From contig NZ_VWMY01000001.1 in NCBI RefSeq assembly GCF_008905045.1, positions 62,001 through 126,000 of the forward strand: a stretch of DNA of 64,000 bases, read 5' to 3'. The notes beneath the pieces were generated by a model. It worked only from the letters and a program-made list of their open reading frames with translations. It was not told where the DNA came from and did no database searches. Source of the DNA: Streptomyces albicerus (GTDB lineage Bacteria; Actinomycetota; Actinomycetes; Streptomycetales; Streptomycetaceae). Made by a program: the position numbers and the translations under genes. Positions 9,142-16,410 of this stretch are shown one piece after another (position 1 is the first letter of the stretch; every line of letters begins with the position of its first letter).

Positions 9142-11655
9142 GTGACCCTTATCGATCAGCTGCCGCAGACCGCAGATCCCGACGCCCTCTACGAAGCCTT
9201 CGAGTCGTGGGCCGTGGAAAGCGGTATCGCGCTCTACCCCCACCAGGAGGAGGCGCTGATCGAGGTGGTCTCGGGTGCGAACGTGATCGTGTCGACACCC
9301 ACCGGCTCCGGCAAGAGCCTGATCGCCGCCGGTGCGCACTTCGCGGCGCTCGCCCGGGACGAGGTCACCTTCTACACGGCGCCGATCAAGGCGCTCGTCT
9401 CGGAGAAGTTCTTCGAGCTGTGCAAGCTCTTCGGCACCGAGAACGTCGGCATGCTGACCGGCGACGCGTCCGTGAACGCCGACGCCCCTGTCATCTGCTG
9501 CACCGCCGAGGTCCTGGCCTCCATCGCGCTGCGCGACGGCAAGCGCGCCGACGTCGGCCAGGTCGTCATGGACGAGTTCCACTTCTACGCCGAGGCCGAC
9601 CGCGGCTGGGCCTGGCAGATCCCGATCCTGGAACTGCCGCAGGCCCAGTTCATCCTGATGTCGGCGACTCTCGGCGACGTCTCGATGTTCGAGGGGGACC
9701 TGACCCGGCGGACCGGCCGTCCCACCTCGGTCGTCCGCTCGGCCACCCGTCCCGTCCCCCTCTCCTACGAGTACAAGCTGACGCCGCTCACGGAGACACT
9801 CACCGAGCTCCTCGAGACCAAGCAGGCGCCCGTTTACATCGTGCACTTCACCCAGGCCCAGGCCGTGGAGCGGGCGCAGGCGCTGATGAGCATCAACATG
9901 TGCACACGCGAGGAGAAGGACCAGATCGCCGAGCTGATCGGCAACTTCCGCTTCACCACCAAGTTCGGCCGCAATCTCTCCCGCTACGTACGGCACGGCA
10001 TCGGTGTGCACCACGCCGGCATGCTGCCCAAGTACCGGCGCTTGGTGGAGAAGCTGGCGCAGGCCGGTCTGCTGAAGGTCATCTGCGGCACGGACACCCT
10101 CGGTGTGGGCGTCAACGTCCCGATCCGCACCGTGCTGTTCACAGCTCTGGCGAAGTACGACGGCAACCGGGTGCGGACGCTGCGCGCACGGGAGTTCCAT
10201 CAGATCGCGGGGCGGGCCGGGCGGGCCGGCTTCGACACGGCGGGCTTCGTCGTGGCGCAGGCTCCCGAGCACGTCGTCGAGAACGAGAAGGCCCTCGCCA
10301 AGGCGGGCGACGATCCGAAGAAGCGTCGCAAGGTGGTGCGCAAGAAGGCGCCGGAAGGCTTCGTAGGCTGGACGGAGAACACCTTCGAGAAGCTCATCTC
10401 CTCCGATCCTGAGCCGCTCACCTCGCGCTTCCGGGTCACGCACACGATGCTTCTGTCGGTGATCGCCCGGCCCGGCAACGCCTTCGCCGCGATGCGGCAT
10501 CTGCTGGAGGACAACCACGAGCCCCGCAAGCAGCAACTGCGGCACATCCGGCGGGCGATCGCCATCTACCGCTCGCTCCTCGACGGCGGCGTGGTGGAGA
10601 GGCTCGACGAGCCGGACGCCGATGGCCGCATCGTGCGCCTCACCGTGGACCTGCAGCAGGACTTCGCCCTCAATCAGCCGCTGTCGACCTTCGCGCTCGC
10701 CGCGTTCGAGCTCCTGGACCCCGAATCCCCTTCGTACGCCCTGGACATGGTGTCCGTGGTGGAGTCCACGCTGGACGACCCGCGGCAGATCCTCGCCGCC
10801 CAGCAGAACAAGGCCCGTGGCGAGGCTGTCGCGGCGATGAAGGCCGACGGCGTCGAGTACGAGGAGCGCATGGAGCGGCTCCAGGACGTGTCGTACCCCA
10901 AGCCGCTGGAAGAGCTGCTCTTCCACGCGTACAACACCTACCGCAAGAGCCATCCGTGGGTCGGCGACCATCCGCTCTCCCCGAAGTCCGTCATCCGCGA
11001 CATGTACGAACGGGCGCTCTCCTTCACGGAGTTCGTGTCCTTCTACGAGCTTGCCCGCACCGAAGGCATCGTGCTCCGCTACCTGGCGAGTGCCTTCAAG
11101 GCCCTCGACCACACCGTCCCGGACGATCTGAAGTCCGAGGACCTGGAGGACCTGATCGCCTGGCTCGGCGAGATGGTGCGGCAGGTCGACTCCAGCCTCC
11201 TCGACGAGTGGGAGCAGCTCGCCAACCCGGAGGAGATGACGGCCGAGGAGGCCCAGGAGAAGGCCGACCAGGTCAGGCCGGTCACCGCGAACGCGCGCGC
11301 CTTCCGGGTCCTCGTCCGCAACGCCATGTTCCGCCGCGTAGAGCTCGCCGCTCTCGACCAGGTCGAGGAACTCGGCGAGATGGATGCCGAATCCGGCTGG
11401 GACGCCGACGCCTGGGGTGAGGCGATGGACAAGTACTGGGACGAGTACGACGACCTCGGCACCGGACCCGACGCGCGCGGCCCCAAGCTGCTGATGATCG
11501 AGGAAGAGCCGCAGAACGGCCTGTGGCGCGTCCGGCAGACCTTCGCCGACCCGAACGGTGATCACGACTGGGGCATCAGCGCGGAGGTCGACCTCACGGC
11601 CTCCGACGCCGAGAGCCGCGCCGTCGTCAAGGTCACCGACGTCGGCCAGTTGTGA
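9142..11655 (+). CDS. DEAD/DEAH-box (Ski2-like) helicase with DUF3516
   Basis: 837 residues from the GTG at 9142, which follows GATGGGGG; an upstream in-frame ATG at 9082 lacks a ribosome site. Helicase motifs in order: I TPTGSGKS (about 54), II DEFHFY (about 144), III SATLGD, a motif IV-V region with VHHAGMLPKYR and GTDTLGVGVN, and VI HQIAGRAGRAGF. A basic stretch (KKRRKVVRKK) follows the helicase core, then a long DUF3516-type C-terminal region. The layout resembles RNA helicases of the Ski2/Mtr4 group; RNA rather than DNA as substrate is inference. The thioesterase gene follows 19 bp later, so the pair is probably one operon. Confidence 0.88.
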   Translation: MTLIDQLPQTADPDALYEAFESWAVESGIALYPHQEEALIEVVSGANVIVSTPTGSGKSLIAAGAHFAALARDEVTFYTAPIKALVSEKFFELCKLFGTENVGMLTGDASVNADAPVICCTAEVLASIALRDGKRADVGQVVMDEFHFYAEADRGWAWQIPILELPQAQFILMSATLGDVSMFEGDLTRRTGRPTSVVRSATRPVPLSYEYKLTPLTETLTELLETKQAPVYIVHFTQAQAVERAQALMSINMCTREEKDQIAELIGNFRFTTKFGRNLSRYVRHGIGVHHAGMLPKYRRLVEKLAQAGLLKVICGTDTLGVGVNVPIRTVLFTALAKYDGNRVRTLRAREFHQIAGRAGRAGFDTAGFVVAQAPEHVVENEKALAKAGDDPKKRRKVVRKKAPEGFVGWTENTFEKLISSDPEPLTSRFRVTHTMLLSVIARPGNAFAAMRHLLEDNHEPRKQQLRHIRRAIAIYRSLLDGGVVERLDEPDADGRIVRLTVDLQQDFALNQPLSTFALAAFELLDPESPSYALDMVSVVESTLDDPRQILAAQQNKARGEAVAAMKADGVEYEERMERLQDVSYPKPLEELLFHAYNTYRKSHPWVGDHPLSPKSVIRDMYERALSFTEFVSFYELARTEGIVLRYLASAFKALDHTVPDDLKSEDLEDLIAWLGEMVRQVDSSLLDEWEQLANPEEMTAEEAQEKADQVRPVTANARAFRVLVRNAMFRRVELAALDQVEELGEMDAESGWDADAWGEAMDKYWDEYDDLGTGPDARGPKLLMIEEEPQNGLWRVRQTFADPNGDHDWGISAEVDLTASDAESRAVVKVTDVGQL

Positions 11656-11674
11656 GCACAGGAGAACGCGACAC

Positions 11675-12547
11675 ATGACGAACCCAGCGGAACGACTCGT
11701 CGACCTGCTCGACCTGGAGCAGATCGAGGTCAACATCTTCCGTGGTCGCAGCCCGCAGGAGTCCCTGCAGCGGGTCTTCGGCGGGCAGGTGGCGGGCCAG
11801 GCCCTGGTCGCCGCGGGCCGCACGACGGACGGGGAACGGCCCGTGCACTCCCTGCACGCGTACTTCCTGCGCCCGGGCCGGCCAGGCGTGCCGATCGTGT
11901 ACCAGGTCGAACGGGTCCGCGACGGGCGGTCGTTCACCACGCGCCGCGTCACCGCCGTGCAGCAGGGCCGCACGATCTTCAATCTGACCGCCTCCTTTCA
12001 CAAGCCTGAGGAAGGGAGCTTCGAGCACCAGCTGCCGCCGGCCCGCGAGGTCCCGGATCCTGAGTCGCTCCCGACTGTCACTCAGGAGATCAAGGAGCAT
12101 CTGGGCGCGCTCCCCGAGACGTTGGAGCGCATGGCCCGACGCCAGCCCTTCGACATCCGTTACGTGGACCGGCTGCGCTGGACCCCGGAGGAAATCGAGC
12201 ACGCCGAGCCGCGCAGTGCCGTGTGGATGCGCGCCGTCGGGCCCCTGGGCGACGACCCGCTGATCCACACGTGCGCGCTCACCTACGCGAGCGACATGAC
12301 CCTTCTGGACGCGGTCCGCATCCCGGTGGAGCCCCTGTGGGGCCAGCGCGGTTTCGACATGGCGTCTCTGGATCACGCGATGTGGTTCCACCGGCCGTTC
12401 CGCGCCGACGAGTGGTTCCTGTACGACCAGGAGTCGCCGATCGCTACGGGCGGCCGGGGTCTGGCCCGAGGCCGGATCTACGACCTGGAGGGACGCCTGC
12501 TCGTGTCCGTGGTCCAGGAGGGGCTGTTCCGCAAGCTCGAGGCCTGA
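11675..12547 (+). CDS. tesB: Acyl-CoA thioesterase II (TesB)
   Basis: 290 residues from the ATG at 11675 behind GGAGAA. It has the double hot-dog layout of TesB: FGGQVAGQALVAA and HSLHAYFLRPG in the first half, LTYASDMTLL, SLDHAMWFHRPFRADEW and a final VVQEGLFRK in the second. The Asp of YASDM, the downstream Ser/Thr region and the Gln of VVQEG correspond to the catalytic triad described for E. coli TesB. The enzyme releases free fatty acids from acyl-CoA in the cytosol. It converges with the next gene, with only 4 bp between the stops. Confidence 0.92.
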   Translation: MTNPAERLVDLLDLEQIEVNIFRGRSPQESLQRVFGGQVAGQALVAAGRTTDGERPVHSLHAYFLRPGRPGVPIVYQVERVRDGRSFTTRRVTAVQQGRTIFNLTASFHKPEEGSFEHQLPPAREVPDPESLPTVTQEIKEHLGALPETLERMARRQPFDIRYVDRLRWTPEEIEHAEPRSAVWMRAVGPLGDDPLIHTCALTYASDMTLLDAVRIPVEPLWGQRGFDMASLDHAMWFHRPFRADEWFLYDQESPIATGGRGLARGRIYDLEGRLLVSVVQEGLFRKLEA

Positions 12548-12551
12548 CGGG

Positions 12552-13571
12552 TCAGGGGTTTCTGCGGCGCAGCCAGCCGAGGAGGCGACGTGGGCGCGCC
12601 GGTTCGTCGATCGTCTGCCGCACCTCGGCCGACTGTCGAACCTCGGCCGGCTGCTGTGGCACATCGGCAGACTGCCGCTCGTCGACAGGCTGCCTCCGCT
12701 CCTCGATCGGCTGCGGTCGTTCTCGGTTCGTGGCCGGCCGCCCGGGCTTCGGTGTCGGTCGCGGCGCCGGGCGATGTGCGCGTGCCTCCCCAAGCGCGTT
12801 CGCCAGGTCGGACCGGAGCCAGCTGATCTCATCCGGGTCCTCCGCCGTCATGATCCGAGCGGCGACATGGGCGGCGGGCGAATCGGGTGCGCCGTGGGTG
12901 GTCTGTTCGGGCCGGAAGCGGTTCATGTAGGCGCGTTCGTAGGGGTCCGCGACGATCTCCGCGACCTGCACGGGATCGAGCAGTGACGCCACGGCCGCGG
13001 CGCGCGCCCAGGGGTCCTCGGTCTGCCGCAGCAGGAAGCCCACATGCCGCCCTCGCCAGTTCCGGGCCCGCAGGTCCAGACCCGCGTCCAGTTGGTCGCG
13101 CAGTCCCTCGGGCGTACGGCCGTTCAGCAGCTGCGCGTGCTCCTCGCTCTCGGCGAACTGCCGTAGTTCCTCTGCCAGATACAGCCAGACCACGGCCCTG
13201 TAGCGGTTCAGATAGAACTTGACGGGCGCGATGAAGCCCAGGCGTGCGAACCGTGTGAACCGGGCGGCCGTCACGTCCATGAGGGCCGCGCCTTCCGAGG
13301 TGCCGACCGCTTTGACGCGCTCCCGCAGGGCGTCCGGGAAGCCGTCCTCGGACCTCACCCGCTCGATCTCCGCGCGGGCGACGCGACGGCCTCCGCCGCC
13401 TTCGTCGGGGACGGTTCGGATGCAACCGAGTCGTACGGCGAGGTCGAACTCGCCTCGCTTGAGCCCCAGTTCTCGCGCGGCGCGGCTCGGTGCGAGTGTC
13501 GGCCGGGCCGCCATGGCGACGGCCGGGCTCGCGGTGGGCATGACGGACTGCGTGATGGTGTTGCCGGACAT
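12552..13571 (-). CDS. DUF6397 family protein
   Basis: 339 residues from the ATG at 13571 (MSGNTITQSVMPT), just after the CGGGGGAG ribosome site. The N-terminal third is helical with a winged-helix-like look (AARELGLKRGEFDLAVRLG, then RRVARAEIERVRS). The middle contains TAARFTRFARLGFIAPVKFY and WRGRHVGFLLRQ. The C-terminal 70 residues are Arg/Pro/Gln-rich and low in complexity. I match it to a Streptomyces-restricted family (DUF6397) from memory; its function is unknown, and DNA binding is only a guess from the N-terminus. Confidence 0.65.
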   Translation of the reverse strand: MSGNTITQSVMPTASPAVAMAARPTLAPSRAARELGLKRGEFDLAVRLGCIRTVPDEGGGGRRVARAEIERVRSEDGFPDALRERVKAVGTSEGAALMDVTAARFTRFARLGFIAPVKFYLNRYRAVVWLYLAEELRQFAESEEHAQLLNGRTPEGLRDQLDAGLDLRARNWRGRHVGFLLRQTEDPWARAAAVASLLDPVQVAEIVADPYERAYMNRFRPEQTTHGAPDSPAAHVAARIMTAEDPDEISWLRSDLANALGEARAHRPAPRPTPKPGRPATNRERPQPIEERRQPVDERQSADVPQQPAEVRQSAEVRQTIDEPARPRRLLGWLRRRNP

Positions 13572-13696
13572 CGTGGTTCTCCCCCGTTGCAGCGGTGTGC
13601 ACTTGCGTGCGCTTGCTTCGAGAAAAACCGTAGCCGGTTCGCCGCGCCCCGCGCCGAGCCTGTGGATAACTATGACTGTGGCGGCGTCTGTGCAGG

Positions 13697-14110
13697 TCAG
13701 AGGTCTATTGCGGATGAGTGTTCCGGCTGTCGGGCATCGACGTGGAGGTGTTCGCCGACGCGGTTGACGAGCAGCGTCATCTCGTACGCGACCTGGCCGA
13801 TGTCGGCCTCCGCCGCGCTGAGCACGCACAGACAGCTGCCGGTACCCGCGGCCGTGACGAAGAGCACGGCGTCATCGAACTCGATCATTGTCTGGCGCAC
13901 TCGACCCGCGCCGAAGTGGCGGCCCGAGCCCTTGGCCAGGCTGTGCAGGCCCGACGAGACGGCGGCGAGGTGTTCGGCGTCCTCCCGCCTGAGACCCGTG
14001 CTCGCTCCGGTCACCAGCCCGTCGTTGGACAGCACCAGCGCGTGCCGTACGTGCTCGACGCGCTGGGTCAGGTCGTCCAGCAGCCAGCCAAGTCCTTGGT
14101 TCTCAGCCAT
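13697..14110 (-). CDS. Orphan roadblock/LC7 protein (CvnB-like)
   Basis: 137 residues with the roadblock/LC7 fold signature: WLLDDLTQRVEHVRHALVLS, LRREDAEHLAAVSSG, GRHFGAGRVRQTMIE. It is strikingly similar to the conservon CvnB at 15973-16410 (same SNDGL, LRREDAEHLAAV, GRHFGAG blocks) but stands alone, without its own kinase-like, DUF742 or GTPase partners. Roadblock proteins regulate small Ras-like GTPases. A plausible role is to compete with or modulate CvnB/CvnD of the neighbouring conservon; this is inference. Confidence 0.85.
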   Translation of the reverse strand: MAENQGLGWLLDDLTQRVEHVRHALVLSNDGLVTGASTGLRREDAEHLAAVSSGLHSLAKGSGRHFGAGRVRQTMIEFDDAVLFVTAAGTGSCLCVLSAAEADIGQVAYEMTLLVNRVGEHLHVDARQPEHSSAIDL

Positions 14111-14206
14111 GATCCGTCTCCCCGTGGATACGCGACTCCCCCTGGCCGGAGGATCTGATCAACCAGACTTCCCCACCGCCGCCGTCCGGGCAAGGAGGAT
14201 GGGGGC

Positions 14207-14635
14207 ATGGCACAGAAGATGACCGATGAGGAATGGCGGGCGTTCGTCTCGCACGGCACCCGGACCGGCAAATTGTCGACTGTCCGGGCCGACGGGAGCC
14301 CGCATGTGGCGCCGATCTGGTTTCTGCTGGACGGGGACGACCTGATCTTCAACACGGGCAAGGACACCGTCAAGGGACGAAATCTGGCCCGGGACGGCCG
14401 GGTCGCATTGTGCGTGGACGATGACCGGCCACCGTATGCGTACGTCGTCCTGCGGGGGCGCGCCCGGATCTCGGAGGATCTCGACGAACTCCGGCTCTGG
14501 GCCGGGCGGATCGGCGGCCGGTACATGGGCGAGGAGCGGGCCGAGGAGTTCGGTGCTCGCAACGGCGTGCCCGGCGAACTCCTCGTACGCGTGAGGATCG
14601 AGAAGGTTCTCGCGGAAGCCTCTGTCTCGGACTGA
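14207..14635 (+). CDS. PPOX-class (F420/FMN) oxidoreductase-like protein
   Basis: 142 residues, a single split-barrel domain of the pyridoxamine 5'-phosphate oxidase superfamily. The recognisable blocks are TGKLSTVRADGSPHVAPIWF, then DLIFNTGKDTVKGRNL and VLRGRARI. Actinobacterial members often bind F420 rather than FMN and reduce varied substrates; the cofactor here cannot be decided by eye. The gene is divergent from the roadblock gene, and an AAGGAGGATGG ribosome site precedes the ATG. Confidence 0.85.
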   Translation: MAQKMTDEEWRAFVSHGTRTGKLSTVRADGSPHVAPIWFLLDGDDLIFNTGKDTVKGRNLARDGRVALCVDDDRPPYAYVVLRGRARISEDLDELRLWAGRIGGRYMGEERAEEFGARNGVPGELLVRVRIEKVLAEASVSD

Positions 14636-14739
14636 GCAGGGCTTTGAAACGGGTCGGCGAGGGGCCTCGCATCGGCCGAGCGGGGCCCTCGCGACAGCCG
14701 ATAGGAGGTCTTCGCGTCGGCGGAGCGAGGGTCTTCCGG

Positions 14740-15345
14740 TCAACCGACCGAGTCGAGCAGCCGGGCGGTGTGCATCCGCCCGGCGTACTCGACGAGCCGT
14801 ATCAGCACCTCCTTCCCCGAGTCGCGGTCACGGGCGTCGCAGAGCACCACGGGTGTTCCCCGGTCGAGGTCGAGGGCGCGGGACACTTCGTGGGCGCCGT
14901 ACGTGCGCGCGCCCGTGAAGCAGTTGACGGCCACCACGAAGGGGATGTGCCGGTGCTCGAAGTAGTCCACCGCGGGGAAGCAGTCCTCGAGGCGTCGGGT
15001 GTCCGCGAGGACGACGGCGCCGAGCGCCCCTTGTGACAGTTCGTCCCACAGGAACCAGAAGCGGTCCTGCCCAGGCGTCCCGAACAGGTAGAGCGACAGG
15101 CCGGACCTGATGGTGATGCGGCCGAAGTCCATGGCGACGGTCGTCGTGACCTTCTGGTCCACGCCGTCGGTGTCGTCCACCGACTGGCCCGCCTCGCTCA
15201 GCAGTTCCTCGGTGCGCAGCGGCCTGATCTCACTCACCGCGCCCACCAGGGTGGTCTTGCCCACGCCGAATCCGCCGGCGACGAGAATCTTCAACGCCAG
15301 GGCGGCCGTCTCACCGCTCGTGGCGTCGGAGTGTTCGGAGCCCAT
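14740..15345 (-). CDS. cvnD: Conservon GTP-binding protein CvnD
   Basis: 201 residues of the MglA/Ras-like conservon GTPase family. Motifs: P-loop GGFGVGKTT near the N-terminus, switch regions with a Thr-rich VTTTVAMDFGR, and G3-like FGTPGQDRFWF. The usual NKxD guanine motif is reduced to AVNCF, as in other CvnD proteins. It acts with CvnB (roadblock) and the sensor CvnA at the membrane. Unlike typical conservons, where cvnC and cvnD overlap or nearly touch, about 195 bp separate it from cvnC. Confidence 0.9.
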   Translation of the reverse strand: MGSEHSDATSGETAALALKILVAGGFGVGKTTLVGAVSEIRPLRTEELLSEAGQSVDDTDGVDQKVTTTVAMDFGRITIRSGLSLYLFGTPGQDRFWFLWDELSQGALGAVVLADTRRLEDCFPAVDYFEHRHIPFVVAVNCFTGARTYGAHEVSRALDLDRGTPVVLCDARDRDSGKEVLIRLVEYAGRMHTARLLDSVG

Positions 15346-15540
15346 CGATCACTTCTCTCAGGAGTGCCGACAACGGTCGGAGTAGGTGCAGGGGTGCGGA
15401 GTCAGCATCATGACAACTGCAGTTCCGTTTAGAGGAGTTGGACCGCTAACTGACCGTTCTGGCCGTCTTGCGCCCGTTCGGTGCCCGGATGGGCGCACAA
15501 CGCGGTGCGGGATGGCTCGGCAGGGGATCTGATCCTTCAT
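15346..15540. other. Non-coding gap inside the conservon
   Basis: 195 bp between the cvnC stop and the cvnD start on the minus strand. No gene was recognised. It includes the relatively AT-rich stretch ATCATGACAACTGCAG around 15400, so cvnD may have its own promoter or processing site, but no clear -35/-10 pair can be defended. Confidence 0.35.
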
Positions 15541-15954
15541 CTACAGGGCCCTCAGTCCTTCGATGACCTCGCGCAGGATGCGCTCGTCGGGCAGTTGCGC
15601 GGGCGGCACCGGGCGGCTGACCGTGACACAGCCCAGCTCCAGGAGGTCGCCCAGGAGCACGCGCACCACGCCCACGGGCAGGTCGGCGTCCGCAGCCAGT
15701 TCGGCGACCGACTGGGTCTCGATCCGGCAGAGTTCGATGAGAGCCCGGTGTTCCGGTCCGAGTGAGGTGTCTTCGTCGACGTCGGGTGCCCCCGTGTCGA
15801 GGGTGACGAGCGCGATCAGGTCGAAGCGCACCCCGGTGGGGCCGGGCTTGGTGCGTCCACCCGTCATGGCGTACGGGCGGACGAGCGGCCCGGCCTCGTT
15901 GTCGTACCACTGGCTGCCCGGCTGTTCAGGGGCGCCTGTCCGGTCCTCGGTCAT
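15541..15954 (-). CDS. cvnC: Conservon DUF742 protein CvnC
   Basis: 137 residues. The DUF742 pattern is clear: GPLVRPYAMTGGRT at the N-terminus, then HRALIELCRIETQSVAELAA and LPVGVVRVLLGDLLELG, which look like a winged-helix domain. In conservons this protein is part of the CvnABCD assembly at the membrane. It starts 18 bp behind the cvnB stop. Confidence 0.9.
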   Translation of the reverse strand: MTEDRTGAPEQPGSQWYDNEAGPLVRPYAMTGGRTKPGPTGVRFDLIALVTLDTGAPDVDEDTSLGPEHRALIELCRIETQSVAELAADADLPVGVVRVLLGDLLELGCVTVSRPVPPAQLPDERILREVIEGLRAL

Positions 15955-15972
15955 GTGTGCCGACCCCCTCGG

Positions 15973-16410
15973 TCAGCCGGCCGCGGGTGGGTGAGCGGCG
16001 ACGCGCGGCGCCGAGTACAGGTGCTCGCCCACTTGTTTGACCAGGCGTGCCATCTCATACGCGACCAGTCCGATGTCGGCGGTCACCGCGCTGAGTACGG
16101 CGAGACAGGAGCCGTCGCCGGCGGCCGCGACGAACAGGAAGCCGTCGTCCATCTCCACCATGGTCTGACGTACGCCGCCGGCGCCGAAGTGGCGGCCTGC
16201 GCCCTTGGCCAGGCTGTGGAAGCCGGAGGCGACCGCGGCGAGATGCTCCGCGTCCTCGCGCCTGAGGTCGCTGGACGCGCCCACCGCGAGTCCGTCGTTG
16301 GACAGCACGACGGCATGCCGCACTTCGGCGACGCGCAGCACCAGGTCGTCCAGCAGCCAGTCGAGTTCGCCGGACCGCTGTGCGGTCCCCATGCCCGGGT
16401 CCTGGATCAT
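15973..16410 (-). CDS. cvnB: Conservon roadblock protein CvnB
   Basis: 145 residues of the roadblock/LC7 family, with DWLLDDLVLRVAEVRHAVVL, SNDGLAVGAS, LRREDAEHLAAV and GRHFGAGGVRQTMVEMDDG. The start at 16410 is set by the ATGA overlap with the cvnA stop; the frame is open further upstream but only antisense to cvnA coding. It links the sensor CvnA to the GTPase CvnD. It closely resembles the orphan at 13697. Confidence 0.92.
   Translation of the reverse strand: MIQDPGMGTAQRSGELDWLLDDLVLRVAEVRHAVVLSNDGLAVGASSDLRREDAEHLAAVASGFHSLAKGAGRHFGAGGVRQTMVEMDDGFLFVAAAGDGSCLAVLSAVTADIGLVAYEMARLVKQVGEHLYSAPRVAAHPPAAG

Noticed and set aside
3961..11982. A 2673-codon open frame on the minus strand
   Set aside because: It is antisense to six well-identified genes; high GC leaves the opposite strand open. 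The product is low-complexity and matches nothing.
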